Of a stretch of 64,000 nucleotides of DNA, positions 54,906 through 63,914 are shown piece by piece. This DNA comes from Streptomyces roseoviridis (GTDB taxonomy: Bacteria > Actinomycetota > Actinomycetes > Streptomycetales > Streptomycetaceae): contig NZ_BAAAWU010000001.1 in assembly GCF_039535235.1 (NCBI RefSeq), forward strand, positions 3,348,001 through 3,412,000, read 5' to 3'. Within the stretch, counting starts at the first letter, position 1. The number at the start of each line of letters is the position of its first letter. A program made the position numbers and the translations under genes. The notes below the pieces were generated by a model that worked only from the letters and a program-made list of their open reading frames with translations, did no database searches and was not told where the DNA came from.

Positions 54906-55760
54906 TCACGTCTCCGCCGGCCCCGTGGCCTCCGCCAGCCCCGCCAGCAGCCCCACCACCGCCGCCGGCCCCGGGACCGTGAGGTCGGCGCGGGCGGCGA
55001 GGTCGGGGACGGCCTGGGCCTCGGCGGCGGAGCAGACGAGGAGGCCGGGGACGCCGTCGGAGCGGAGTTTCTCGACGGCGGCGTAGGCGGGGATGTCGCC
55101 CAGGTCGTCACCTGCGTACAGGACGGACCCGGCGCCGGTCTCGCGGACGTAGTCGGTGAGGGCGACGCCCTTGTCCATGCCCGGGGGCCGGAGTTCCAGG
55201 ACCAGGCGGCCCGGTTCGAGGACCAGGCCGTGGTGGGCGGCGAGGTCGGCGAGGGGGCCCTTGAGGGCCTCGAAGGCGCCCTGCGGGTCGCTCGCGCGGC
55301 GGGTGTGGACGGCGACCGCCCGGCCCTTCTCCTCGATCCAGATGCCGGGCCAGGCGCCCACGCCGTCGAGGAAACCGGGCAGCTCGGCCCGGACCGAGGC
55401 GACGCCCGGGTGCGGGGCGGCGGCCCGGACGGTGCCGGTGACCGCGTCCCAGCGCTCGGCGCCGTAGTGGCCGAGCACGACCAGGTGCTCCAGGCCGGGG
55501 ACGCCGGCGAAGCCCCCGTAGCGGACGGCCACCCCGGCCGGGCGGCCGGTGATCACGGCGATGGAAGCCACCTGCGGGGCGAGGGCCGCGAGCGCGGGCA
55601 CGGCGCCCCGGTGGGCGCGCGCCTGCTCCGGATCGGCGACGATCTCGGCGAGCGTGCCGTCGAAGTCGAGGGCGACGACGGCCTTCTCGGGCCGCGCCAG
55701 GAGCGCGGCGAGTCCCTCGCGGCCGGCGGAGGTGGTCGGGTGCGGAAGGCTGCTGACCAT
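54906..55760 (-). CDS. otsB: Trehalose-6-phosphate phosphatase
   Basis: Dephosphorylates trehalose-6-P to trehalose. 284 aa HAD phosphatase: motif I ALDFDGTLAEIV (nucleophile and acid Asp), motif II VITGRPAG, motif III Lys in PPGMDKGVAL, and motif IV YAGDDLGDIPAY. Complete. ATG 55760. It acts with OtsA encoded at 49.4 kb; between them lie the HxlR/reductase pair and the protease, so the pair is not an operon. Confidence 0.94.
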   Translation of the reverse strand: MVSSLPHPTTSAGREGLAALLARPEKAVVALDFDGTLAEIVADPEQARAHRGAVPALAALAPQVASIAVITGRPAGVAVRYGGFAGVPGLEHLVVLGHYGAERWDAVTGTVRAAAPHPGVASVRAELPGFLDGVGAWPGIWIEEKGRAVAVHTRRASDPQGAFEALKGPLADLAAHHGLVLEPGRLVLELRPPGMDKGVALTDYVRETGAGSVLYAGDDLGDIPAYAAVEKLRSDGVPGLLVCSAAEAQAVPDLAARADLTVPGPAAVVGLLAGLAEATGPAET

Positions 55761-55793
55761 GCTCCTGACCCTACCCAGCTACGGGCGTCCTCA

Positions 55794-56159
55794 TCAGCGG
55801 CGCCGTGCCTTCTCCTCCCGGACCCTGCGGAGCCGGTTCACGGTGACCGGGTCATGGGCGAGGGCCCTCGGGTCGTCGAGGAGGGCGTTGAGCAGCTGGT
55901 AGTAGCGGGTGGCGGACAGGCCGAGCTGCTCGCGCACGGCCCGCTCCTTGGCTCCGGGGCCCGGCCAGGAGCGGCGTTCCAGGGCGAGGACGGCCCGCTC
56001 GCGCTCGCCGAGCCCGCCGGGCACGGCCCCCTCCCGCTCGCCGGGCCCGCCGGGCACGGCCCCCTCACGCTCGCCGGGCCCACCGGGCACGGCCCCCTCC
56101 CGCTCGCCGGGCCCGCCGGACTCCCGAAGCTCCCCGGGCTCCCCGAGTTCACTGGTCAT
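55794..56159 (-). CDS. DUF3263 domain protein with an N-terminal minisatellite
   Basis: 121 aa. The C-terminal ~70 residues (VLALERRSWPGPGAKERAVREQLGLSATRYYQLLNALLDDPRAL) are DUF3263, a small actinobacterial helix-turn-helix-like domain. The N-terminus is PGEREGAVPGG repeated three to four times, from a 33-bp DNA repeat (about 56005-56120). ATG 56159 is 24 bp after the lipoprotein stop; it may be co-transcribed. Confidence 0.85.
   Translation of the reverse strand: MTSELGEPGELRESGGPGEREGAVPGGPGEREGAVPGGPGEREGAVPGGLGERERAVLALERRSWPGPGAKERAVREQLGLSATRYYQLLNALLDDPRALAHDPVTVNRLRRVREEKARRR
56005..56120. repeat. 33-bp coding tandem repeat in the DUF3263 gene
   Basis: Three to four copies of a 33-bp unit containing CCGGGCACGGCCCCCTC and CGCTCGCCGGGCC, in frame, encoding PGEREGAVPGG. 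Confidence 0.85.
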
Positions 56160-56183
56160 ACAGACCAACTTATGCGGCCCGGG

Positions 56184-57458
56184 TCACTCCGCGCTCTCCG
56201 CCGCCGTCGCCTGCCGCGCGATCCGGCCGAGGACCTCCGCCGGCCGGCCGTCCGGGGCGACCGCCTTGCCGATGTCCTGCTTGACCGTGCCGCTGACCTG
56301 GGCCCACGAGGTCTTGCCGACGGGCGGCAGCTGCGAGTCGGGCAGCGCCTCCAGGAACTCGCGCAGGTCGGCGTGGGCCGGGTCGGACCGCATGGCTTCG
56401 GAGGCGGTGACGGTGGCGGGCAGCAGGTCGTTGTCCCCCGCGAACTTCAGCACGTTCTCGTCGCTGAAGACGAAGTCGAGGAAGGCGCCGATCTCCTTGC
56501 GGTGGCCGTTCTGCTTGAAGCCCATGATCCAGTCGGCGACGCCCATGGCGGCCCTGTCCCGGCCGTCGGTGCTCGGCAGGGCGGTCTTGCCGACCTTCAC
56601 GCCCTTCTTCGCGGCCTCCTGCATGAGGGACGGGTGGCCGTTGAGCATGCCGACCTCCCCGCGCGCGAAGGCGGCGAAGGCCGCCTTGCGGTCGAGCTTC
56701 GCGGGTGCGACGGGACCGGTGAGGCCCTTGGCGACGAGGTTGTCGCGCAGCCAGGTGAAGGTGCGGACGTTCGCCTCGGAGTCGACCTTGTAGTGGCCCA
56801 GGCCGTCGAGGTAGCCGCCGCCCCCGCTGAGCAGCCACATCATCGTCTCGGCCTGCGCCTCCTCGGGGCCGAGCGGCAGCGCGAAGGGGTAGGCGACACC
56901 CTTCTTCTTCAGCTTCTCCGCGGCCGCGGCGAGCTCGTCCCAGGTGGTCGGGGGCGCGTCGATCCCGGCCTTGTCGAAGAGCTCCTCGTTGTAGAAGAGC
57001 AGCCGGGTGGAGGCGACGAACGGCATGCCGTACTGGGTGTGCTCGTACTCGCCGGCGTCGACGAGCGGGGCGAGGAAGTTGGCCTGGACGGGGATGGAGA
57101 GCAGCTGATCGGCGGCGTAGAGCTGGTCGGCGGCCGCGTAGTCGGCGTAGGCGCCGATCTGGGCGAGGTCGGGCGCCTTGCCGGCCTTGACGAGCTCGGC
57201 GACCTCGCGGTCGACGTCGTTCCAGGACTCGATGCGGACCTGGACCTTCACTCCGGGGTTCTCGGCCTCGAAGGCGGTGACGACGCCGTCCCAGTACTTC
57301 TTGGTGGAGTCGCCGCCGGTCAGGTCGTAGTCGGCGGCCACCAGGGTGAGGGTGACGTCCCCGCCGTCGCCGCCGAGCGCGCCGCAGCCGGAGAGGGCGG
57401 TGGTCAGACCGAGTGCGGTGGCCGCCGCGGCCAGTCCCATGAATCGTCGCCGCTGCAC
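56184..57458 (-). CDS. Sugar ABC-type extracellular solute-binding lipoprotein
   Basis: 424 aa family-1 binding protein. RRRFMGLAAAATALGLTTALSGCG gives a signal with lipobox LSGC, and the mature part (VTAFEAENPGVKVQVRI, YGMPFVASTRLLFYNEELF, TWDELAAAAEKLKKKG) is typical. The substrate is likely an oligosaccharide or amino sugar given the divergent nagK-nagA and the DasR-like site between them. No permease genes follow, so it must use a shared system. GTG 57458 has an AAAGGG site. Confidence 0.9.
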   Translation of the reverse strand: MQRRRFMGLAAAATALGLTTALSGCGALGGDGGDVTLTLVAADYDLTGGDSTKKYWDGVVTAFEAENPGVKVQVRIESWNDVDREVAELVKAGKAPDLAQIGAYADYAAADQLYAADQLLSIPVQANFLAPLVDAGEYEHTQYGMPFVASTRLLFYNEELFDKAGIDAPPTTWDELAAAAEKLKKKGVAYPFALPLGPEEAQAETMMWLLSGGGGYLDGLGHYKVDSEANVRTFTWLRDNLVAKGLTGPVAPAKLDRKAAFAAFARGEVGMLNGHPSLMQEAAKKGVKVGKTALPSTDGRDRAAMGVADWIMGFKQNGHRKEIGAFLDFVFSDENVLKFAGDNDLLPATVTASEAMRSDPAHADLREFLEALPDSQLPPVGKTSWAQVSGTVKQDIGKAVAPDGRPAEVLGRIARQATAAESAE

Positions 57459-57635
57459 AGCCGTGCCCCACCCTTTTCGCTCGTCGTCGAGATGTCGGAA
57501 GACGACAGTTTCTCCCGTATGGGCTCGGGAGGTCTACACCACTCGCATATCGCTTTCGCAACGCGTCGCCGAGACCGTGCCCCCGGGTCCGCCGCACCGT
57601 GGACCGTATTTGTATCCAAGCGCAACAATCCTCTC

Positions 57636-57651
57636 AGTGGACTAGACCTTT
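57636..57651. promoter_or_regulatory. DasR-responsive element (dre)-like site
   Basis: The 16-mer beginning AGTGGACTAGACC matches about 13 of 16 positions of the dre consensus I recall (ACTGGTCTAGACCACT or its complement). It lies 27 bp before nagK in the divergent spacer with the lipoprotein gene, so both may be repressed by DasR and induced by amino-sugar phosphates. Confidence 0.8.
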
Positions 57652-57677
57652 CGGGGGTCAGGCGCGAGACTGTCTGC

Positions 57678-58712
57678 GTGAGACACGTCATCGCCCTCGA
57701 TGTGGGCGGCACCGGCATGAAGGCCGCCCTCGTCGGGGCGGACGGCACCCTGCTCCACGAGGCCCGCCGCGCCACCGGCCGCGACCGCGGGCCCGAGGCC
57801 GTCGTCGAGACGATCCTCGGTTTCGCCGAGGACCTGCGCGCCCTCGGTCAGGAGCGGTACGGACGCCCCGCCGCGGCCGCCGGAGTCGCCGTCCCCGGAA
57901 TCGTCGACGCCGCGAACGGCATCGCCGTCTACGCCGCCAACCTCGGCTGGCGCGACGTCCCCCTGCGCGCCCTGCTCAGCGAGCGCCTCGGCCACATCCC
58001 CGTCGCCCTCGGCCACGACGTGCGCACCGGCGGCCTCGCCGAGGGCCGCATCGGCGCGGGCAACGGCGCCGACCGCTTCCTCTTCGTCCCCCTCGGCACC
58101 GGCATCGCGGGTGCCATCGGCATCGGCAGCGCCATCGAGGCAGGCGCCCACGGCTACGCCGGCGAGATCGGCCACATCGTCGTCCGCCCCGGCGGCACCG
58201 CGTGCGGCTGCGGCCAGCGCGGCTGCCTGGAGCGGTACGCCTCCGCCTCCGCCGTCTCCCTCGCCTGGGCCGAGGTCTCCGGCGACCCCGAGGCCGACGC
58301 GGCCGACTGCGCCAAGGCCGTCGAGTCCGGCGACCCGTCCGCAACCCGGGTCTGGCAGGACGCCGTCGACGCCCTCGCCGACGGCCTGGTCACCGCGCTC
58401 ACCCTGCTGGACCCCCGCACGCTCATCATCGGTGGCGGTCTCGCCGAGGCGGGGGAAACCTTGTTCACACCCCTTCGGGCCGCCGTGGAGGAGCGCGTCA
58501 CCTTCCAGAAGCTGCCCGCCATCGTCCCGGCGGCCCTCGGGGACACCGCCGGCTGCCTGGGCGCGGGCCTCCTCGCCTGGGACCTGCTCGCCGGCCCCGA
58601 CCACGACCCCGACCACGACGCCGCTCCGGACCACGGCCCCGACCGCGACCCCGCCCACGGCTCCGACCACGACGCCGACCAGCGCCCCACCGACTCGGAG
58701 GTATCCGCCTGA
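57678..58712 (+). CDS. nagK: ROK-family kinase, probable N-acetylglucosamine kinase
   Basis: 344 aa. ALDVGGTGMKAALVG (phosphate-1 motif), PLGTGIAGAIGIG, ROK signature GHIVVRPGG with the zinc-type CGCGQRGCLE, and GGGLAEAGE. Phosphorylates GlcNAc (or a related sugar) for NagA. The last ~35 residues are Asp/His/Pro-rich repeats (DHDPDHD), possibly metal-binding. GTG 57678; its stop shares one base with the nagA ATG (TGATG). Downstream of a dre-like site. Confidence 0.9.
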   Translation: MRHVIALDVGGTGMKAALVGADGTLLHEARRATGRDRGPEAVVETILGFAEDLRALGQERYGRPAAAAGVAVPGIVDAANGIAVYAANLGWRDVPLRALLSERLGHIPVALGHDVRTGGLAEGRIGAGNGADRFLFVPLGTGIAGAIGIGSAIEAGAHGYAGEIGHIVVRPGGTACGCGQRGCLERYASASAVSLAWAEVSGDPEADAADCAKAVESGDPSATRVWQDAVDALADGLVTALTLLDPRTLIIGGGLAEAGETLFTPLRAAVEERVTFQKLPAIVPAALGDTAGCLGAGLLAWDLLAGPDHDPDHDAAPDHGPDRDPAHGSDHDADQRPTDSEVSA

Positions 58713-59857
58713 TGGCCGTTTCCACAGTTCTCGCCGGGGCCCGCGTGGTGCTGCCGACCGGGATCGTCGAGAACGGACGAGTGATCGTCGAGAACGGCCG
58801 CATCGCCGGATCCGCCCCCGCGGACGCCCCCGCCCTCGACCTCACCGGCCACTGGGTCGTGCCCGGCTTCGTCGACATGCACAACCACGGCGGCGGCGGC
58901 GCCTCCTTCACCTCCGGCACCGTCGACGAGATCCTCACCGGCGTCCACACCCACCGGCTGCACGGCACCACCACCGTCGTCGCCTCCTTCGTCACCGGCG
59001 ACACCGACTTCCTCGGCCGCCGCGCCGGCCTGCTCTCCGAGCTGGCCGAACAGGGCGAGATCGCCGGCATCCACTTCGAGGGCCCGTTCATCTCCCCCTG
59101 CCGCAAGGGCGCCCACGACGAGACGCTGCTGCGCGACCCCGACCCGGCCGAGGTCCGCAAGCTGATCGACGCCGCCCGCGGCCAGGCGCGGATGGTCACC
59201 CTCGCCACCGAGCTGCCCGGCGGCATCGACTCCGTACGCCTCCTCGCCGAGCACGGCGTGATCGCCGCGATCGGACACACGGACGCCACGTACGAGCAGA
59301 CGCGGGCCGCCATCGACGCGGGCGCCACGGTCGCCACCCACCTCTACAACGCGATGCCCGGCCTCGGTCACCGCGCGCCCGGCCCGATCGCCGCCCTCCT
59401 GGAGGACGAGCGGATCACCGTCGAGCTCATCAACGACGGCACCCACCTGCACCCGGCCGCCCTGGAGCTGGCCTTCCACCACGCCGGCCCCGAGCGGGTC
59501 GCCTTCATCACCGACGCCATGGACGCGGCCGGCTTCGGCGACGGCCGCTACATGCTCGGCACCCTGGAGGTCCAGGTGAAGGACAGCGTGGCCCGGCTCG
59601 TCGACGGCGGCTCCATCGCCGGCTCGACCCTGACCCTCGACCGGGCGTTCAAGCGGGCCGTGACCGTCGACCGGCTGCCCGTCGAGTCCGTCGTCCAGGC
59701 GATCTCCGCCAACCCGGCGCGACTGCTCGGCGTCTACGACCGGGTGGGCTCCCTGGAGCCCGGAAAGGACGCCGACCTCGTCGTCCTCGACGCGGACTTC
59801 GAGCTCAAGGGCGTCATGCGCCGCGGCACCTGGGTGGTTCCGCCCCAAGTGGGCTGA
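58712..59857 (+). CDS. nagA: N-acetylglucosamine-6-phosphate deacetylase
   Basis: Removes acetate from GlcNAc-6-P to give glucosamine-6-P. 381 aa amidohydrolase: PGFVDMHNHGGGG (metal-region His), HFEGPFISPCRKGAHDE (metal Glu), AIGHTDATYEQ and THLYNAM (His ligands), ITDAMDAAG (catalytic Asp). Translationally coupled to nagK. MurQ at 32 kb makes its substrate from cell-wall MurNAc. Confidence 0.96.
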   Translation: MAVSTVLAGARVVLPTGIVENGRVIVENGRIAGSAPADAPALDLTGHWVVPGFVDMHNHGGGGASFTSGTVDEILTGVHTHRLHGTTTVVASFVTGDTDFLGRRAGLLSELAEQGEIAGIHFEGPFISPCRKGAHDETLLRDPDPAEVRKLIDAARGQARMVTLATELPGGIDSVRLLAEHGVIAAIGHTDATYEQTRAAIDAGATVATHLYNAMPGLGHRAPGPIAALLEDERITVELINDGTHLHPAALELAFHHAGPERVAFITDAMDAAGFGDGRYMLGTLEVQVKDSVARLVDGGSIAGSTLTLDRAFKRAVTVDRLPVESVVQAISANPARLLGVYDRVGSLEPGKDADLVVLDADFELKGVMRRGTWVVPPQVG

Positions 59858-59877
59858 TTGCGCATCGCGTTGCGCAC

Positions 59878-59910
59878 CGGCGGCCGGCCCGGGGTCTGGG
59901 CCTGCCGCCG
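59878..59910 (+). terminator. nagKA terminator
   Basis: 13-bp stem CGGCGGCCGGCCC / GGGCCTGCCGCCG with one mismatch and a 7-nt loop, followed by TCTCTTT, 20 bp after the nagA stop. Confidence 0.85.
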
Positions 59911-59994
59911 TCTCTTTGGCATGATCAGGGCGCTGAAAGGATGCTGGACGCCGACGGCCCCAGCCGGTGACACGAGACGACGGGGGCGGAACGG

Positions 59995-60933
59995 ATGATC
60001 CTCACGGTCACCCTCAACACGGCCCTGGACCTGACGTACGAGGTCGCCGCTCTCACCCCGCACAGCTCCCACCGCGTCAGCCGGGTCGTCGAACGCCCCG
60101 GCGGCAAGGGCCTCAACGTCGCCCGCGTACTGGGCGCCCTCGGCCACGAGACCGTCGTCACCGGCTTCGCCGGCGGCACGACCGGCGAGACGGTCCGCGC
60201 CCTGCTCGCCGCGCGCACCGCGGGGCAGCCGGTCCGCGACGCGCTCGTGCCGACCACCGGTGCCACCCGCCGCACCATCGCCGTCGTCGACGCGTCGAGC
60301 GGCGACACCACCCAGCTCAACGAGCCGGGCCCGGCCATCACCCCCGGCGAATGGGCCGCGTTCACCACCCGCTTCACCGAACTCCTCGGCGACGCCCGGG
60401 CCGTCGCCCTGTGCGGCAGCCTGCCGCCGGGCATCCACGTCGGCGCCTACGCCGAACTCGTCCGCCTCGCCAGGGCCGCGGGCGTCCCGGTCCTCCTCGA
60501 CACCAGCGGCGAACCCCTGCGCCGGGGCATCGCCGCCCGTCCCGACGTCATCAAGCCGAACGCCGAGGAGCTGGCCCAGCTCACCGGCTCCCGCGAACCG
60601 CACCGCGCCGCCCGTGACGCCCGGCGCCGGGGCGCCCACACCGTGGTCGCCTCCCTCGGCCCCGACGGCCTCCTCGCCGCCACCCCGGACGGCCTGTGGC
60701 AGGCGGCCCCGCCCGCGCCCGTGCGGGGCAATCCCACCGGGGCGGGCGACTCGGCCGTCGCCGCCCTGCTCGCCGGCCTCGTCGACGGCACCGACTGGCC
60801 CGACCGCCTCGCCCACGCCGTCGCCCTCTCGGCGGCGACGGTCCTCTCCCCCGTGGCCGGCGAGTTCGACGAGCCCGCCTACCGGGAGCTGCTCCCGCGC
60901 GTCACCGTCCAGACACCGGCCACGGCTGCCTAG
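59995..60933 (+). CDS. 1-Phosphofructokinase-type PfkB kinase
   Basis: 312 aa. MILTVTLNTALDLTYEV and RPGGKGLNVARVLGALG are the FruK/LacC/PfkB opening; LPPGIHVGAYAELVRLA and NPTGAGDSAVAALLAG hold the catalytic Asp. Substrate may be fructose-1-P, tagatose-6-P or another hexose-P; proximity to nagKA and a separate terminator leave this open. ATG 59995 lies in GGAACGGATG, a weak site. Confidence 0.87.
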   Translation: MILTVTLNTALDLTYEVAALTPHSSHRVSRVVERPGGKGLNVARVLGALGHETVVTGFAGGTTGETVRALLAARTAGQPVRDALVPTTGATRRTIAVVDASSGDTTQLNEPGPAITPGEWAAFTTRFTELLGDARAVALCGSLPPGIHVGAYAELVRLARAAGVPVLLDTSGEPLRRGIAARPDVIKPNAEELAQLTGSREPHRAARDARRRGAHTVVASLGPDGLLAATPDGLWQAAPPAPVRGNPTGAGDSAVAALLAGLVDGTDWPDRLAHAVALSAATVLSPVAGEFDEPAYRELLPRVTVQTPATAA

Positions 60934-60953
60934 AGCTGCCGGACCAAGAAGAA

Positions 60954-60973
60954 CGGGGCCCCGAAGGGCCCCG
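60954..60973. terminator. Bidirectional terminator after the PfkB kinase
   Basis: 8-bp perfect stem CGGGGCCC / GGGCCCCG with a CGAA loop between converging genes. Confidence 0.8.
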
Positions 60974-60994
60974 CTCGCCAGCCGTCGGCCTCGC

Positions 60995-61975
60995 TCAGTC
61001 GCGGATCTGCGTCTTGCTGATCTTCAGCCAGTCGAAGACCGCGTCGCACTGGTTGCCCGTCTCACACGACAGCTTGATCGTGTTCTGCCCCTGCTTGAGG
61101 GTCACCGGCGCCCAGGTGGTCTGCCAGTTCTTCTCCAGGTTCGGGTCCGAGGAGCCGATGAAGTTCTTCAGGCCTATCGGGTTGCTGTTCGCCTTGTCGT
61201 TGACGGTCAGCGTGGCGTTCGCGTCCTTCGCGGGGATCGCGTACCGCACGTAGAGGTAGTAGCTCCCGGCCTCGGGCACCTCCGCCTGCCAGGTCACCGA
61301 CGAGCCGATGGCGTTGAACCCGGTCACGTACGCGCCGTCGGCGCCCTCCGCGCCCTTGATGTCCTTGGCCAGCGCCGCCGAGCCGCCCAGCTTCAGCGTC
61401 GCCGCGTCCTGCTGCGGGAGCTCGGCCGGGGGCTGCGTGGAGGAGCTGGGGTCGACGGAGGGGGACTCCGAGACCTGGGTGGGCGCGCCCGTCGGCTTCC
61501 CGCCCCCGCCCGCGTCGTCGGACTCGCCGCCCGCGTTGTTGATCACGGCGGCGGTGATGCCGAGCACGACGACCGCGACGACCGCGACCGCGCCGATCAG
61601 CAGTCCCTTGGTGTTGGGGCCGCGGCCGCCGCCGCGCGGGGCGGGCTGCGGCGGGCCGGGGCGCTGCTGACCGCCGCCGGGGTAGGTCTCGGGGGCCGCG
61701 TACTGCGGGTGCGGCTGGCCGTAGCCCTGCTGGCCGTACGGGGCCTGCTGCTGCGGCACGTGCGCCGCCTGGCCGTGACCGCCGTACTGGCGCTCGCCGA
61801 CCGTGCGGACCTGGTTGTACGAGGTGCGGGGGACGCCCGGCTGCGCCGCCGGACCCGGGTAGCCGTAGCCGCCGCCCTGGGGCGCCCTGGCCCCCGCCGC
61901 CTGCCCGTCCGCGTACAGGTAGCCGAACGGATCGTCGTCCTCCGGCGTCTTCGCGCCGTCGTTTCCGGCAGCCAT
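60995..61975 (-). CDS. Membrane-anchored carbohydrate-binding (CBM6/35-like) protein
   Basis: 326 aa. Cytoplasmic ~110 residues rich in Gly/Pro/Gln/Tyr, one membrane helix (KGLLIGAVAVVAVVVLGITAAVI), a Ser/Pro linker, and an extracellular beta-sandwich with CBM35-like motifs (WQAEVPEAGSYYLYVRYAIP, GQNTIKLSCETGNQCDAVFDWLKI). Likely binds surface or wall polysaccharide; no catalytic domain. ATG 61975 with AAGGAG 10 nt upstream is chosen over GTG 61984. Confidence 0.85.
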   Translation of the reverse strand: MAAGNDGAKTPEDDDPFGYLYADGQAAGARAPQGGGYGYPGPAAQPGVPRTSYNQVRTVGERQYGGHGQAAHVPQQQAPYGQQGYGQPHPQYAAPETYPGGGQQRPGPPQPAPRGGGRGPNTKGLLIGAVAVVAVVVLGITAAVINNAGGESDDAGGGGKPTGAPTQVSESPSVDPSSSTQPPAELPQQDAATLKLGGSAALAKDIKGAEGADGAYVTGFNAIGSSVTWQAEVPEAGSYYLYVRYAIPAKDANATLTVNDKANSNPIGLKNFIGSSDPNLEKNWQTTWAPVTLKQGQNTIKLSCETGNQCDAVFDWLKISKTQIRD

Positions 61976-62095
61976 CCGGGTCACTCCTTTTCCCTGCTCG
62001 CCAGCCGTCGCCGACCGGCCGAGCCTACCTCGTACGGCCCTGTCAAGGATTCGGCGATGTGTGGACGAGCGGTGAACGAACCGGCCCGCCGGGGC

Positions 62096-63793
62096 CTATC
62101 CGGCCCGTCGGTGCACCTTGGACCGGGACCGCTTCTCGATGTACATGCGCTGGTCGGCGCTGTTCAGGACCTCTTCGACGGTCATGCCGCACTCGGCCCA
62201 GCCGATGCCGAAACTCGCCCCCACGCGCACGGCCCGGCCGTCCACCCGGATCGGCGGAATGATCGCGTTCCGCAGCCGGACGGCGAGGTCGGCGGCGTCG
62301 GCGGAGCCCAGGCCGTCGGCGAGGACCACGAACTCGTCGCCACCGAGGCGGGCGACCGTGTCCCCGTCCCGTACTCCCGTGGTCAGCCGGCGGGCCACCT
62401 CGATGAGCACGGCATCACCGGTGTGGTGCCCGAAGCGGTCGTTGATCGACTTGAAGCCGTCGAGGTCGCAGAAGAGGACGGCGAGCCCCTTGGTGCCGTC
62501 GTCGGTCTCGCCGCCGGTGGGGGCGACGGTGTGGACGTGGTGGTCGTACGCGCCGGCGCCGGCGACCGGCGAGAAGCCGAAGCCGTGCTCGTGCTCGTGG
62601 TCGTACTCGTACTCGTACGGCGGCTCGAAGGCGCCGGGGACGGGCACGGAGCCCGCGAGGGGCGGCTCGGCGGCGAAGGGGCGCTCGCAGAGGCGGGCGG
62701 AGAGCCGGGAGCGGAGCTCGGCGCTGTTGGGCAGGCCGGTGAGCGCGTCGTGGGAGGCGCGGTGGGCGAGCTGCAGCTCGTGGCGCTTGCGCTCCTCGAT
62801 GTCCTCGACGTGGGTGAGGAGGAAGCGGGGGCCGTCGGCGGTGTCGGCGACGACGGAGTTGCGCAGCGAGACCCAGACGTAGGTGCCGTCGCGGCGGCCG
62901 AGGCGCAGCTCGGCGCGGCCGCCCTCGGCGGAGGTGCGCAGCAGGGTGCCTATGTCCTCGGGGTGGACGAGGTCGGCGAAGGAGTAGCGCCGCATCACGG
63001 AGGCGGGGCGGCCGAGCAGCCGGCACAGGGCGTCGTTGGTGCGCAGCAGCCGGCCGTGCTGGTCGCCGCCCATCTCGGCGATGGCCATGCCGGAGGGCGC
63101 GTACTCGAAGGCCTGCCGGAAGGACTCCTCGCTGGCGCGCAGGGCCTGCTGCTCGCGCTCCAGGCGGACCAGGGCCCGCTGCATGTTGGAGCGCAGGCGG
63201 GCGTTGCTGATCGCGATGGCGGCCTGGGAGGCGTACATCTGGAGGGCCTCGCGGCCCCAGGGGCCGGGGTGGCGCCCGTTGCGCGGGCGGTCGACGGAGA
63301 TCACGCCGAGCAGCTCGCGGCCGGAGCCGGCGGGTCCGCCCGGGTGGGCGGAGCGCACGCCGGGGGCGTACATCGGCGCGTAGAGCCGGTCGTGGGGGTG
63401 CCACTCGTCCTCGAAGCGGGGGGCGGGGCCCTCGGTGTGCCACTGGGGGACGTCGTCCTCGAGGAGCACCCAGCCCTCGGTGTGCGGGATGAAGACGAGG
63501 TCGCCCCATGCCTCGCCCATGGCGAGGCGGCGGTCCCAGGAGGCGCGGGAGCCGACCCGGCCGGTGATCAGGGCCTCGGCGGCGGGGCTGCCGGCGAAGG
63601 CGGCGACGACGAGGTCGCCGTCGGGGCGCACGAGGTTGACGCAGGCCAGCTCATAGTTGAGCCCCGCGACGATGCCGTCGGCGACGGCCTGCAGGGTGTC
63701 CGCAAGGCTGCGGGCGGTGTTGAGGTCCGCCACGACCTGATGCAGCTGCCGCAGGGTCGCAAGACGGACATATGGCTCCGACTCGGTCTCCAT
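62096..63793 (-). CDS. cdgB: Diguanylate cyclase GAF-PAS-GGDEF (CdgB-like)
   Basis: Makes cyclic di-GMP, which controls Streptomyces development. 565 aa: GAF (~10-200), PAS/PAC (~222-335), GGDEF (~340-560). RLGGDEF with intact GGDEF at 484-488 and an RxxD I-site (475-478) five residues before it imply an active, product-inhibited enzyme. A ~65-residue insert (about 372-436), rich in Glu/Asp/His/Tyr/Pro, splits the start of the cyclase domain. ATG 63793. Architecture and neighbourhood match CdgB (SCO4281), a BldD target. Confidence 0.92.
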   Translation of the reverse strand: METESEPYVRLATLRQLHQVVADLNTARSLADTLQAVADGIVAGLNYELACVNLVRPDGDLVVAAFAGSPAAEALITGRVGSRASWDRRLAMGEAWGDLVFIPHTEGWVLLEDDVPQWHTEGPAPRFEDEWHPHDRLYAPMYAPGVRSAHPGGPAGSGRELLGVISVDRPRNGRHPGPWGREALQMYASQAAIAISNARLRSNMQRALVRLEREQQALRASEESFRQAFEYAPSGMAIAEMGGDQHGRLLRTNDALCRLLGRPASVMRRYSFADLVHPEDIGTLLRTSAEGGRAELRLGRRDGTYVWVSLRNSVVADTADGPRFLLTHVEDIEERKRHELQLAHRASHDALTGLPNSAELRSRLSARLCERPFAAEPPLAGSVPVPGAFEPPYEYEYDHEHEHGFGFSPVAGAGAYDHHVHTVAPTGGETDDGTKGLAVLFCDLDGFKSINDRFGHHTGDAVLIEVARRLTTGVRDGDTVARLGGDEFVVLADGLGSADAADLAVRLRNAIIPPIRVDGRAVRVGASFGIGWAECGMTVEEVLNSADQRMYIEKRSRSKVHRRAG

Positions 63794-63901
63794 TGCTCGC
63801 TCTCCCCGAGACCTCGACAGCTGACTCCAGGCTTCTCATCGGCTTCATCGGCTTCGTGGTGCACTGTCTCCGCCACTGAATCACAGCGAGCTGTGCACCC
63901 G

Positions 63902-63914
63902 GTACACAGGGTCA
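63902..63914. promoter_or_regulatory. BldD-box-like site upstream of cdgB
   Basis: GTACACAGGGTCA fits 8 of 9 fixed positions of the BldD consensus I recall (TNACNCWGNGTNA), 109 bp before the cdgB start. About 25 bp further upstream, GTGACT-CA-AGTCAC (63931-63944) is an additional 6-bp-arm palindrome. Confidence 0.6.
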
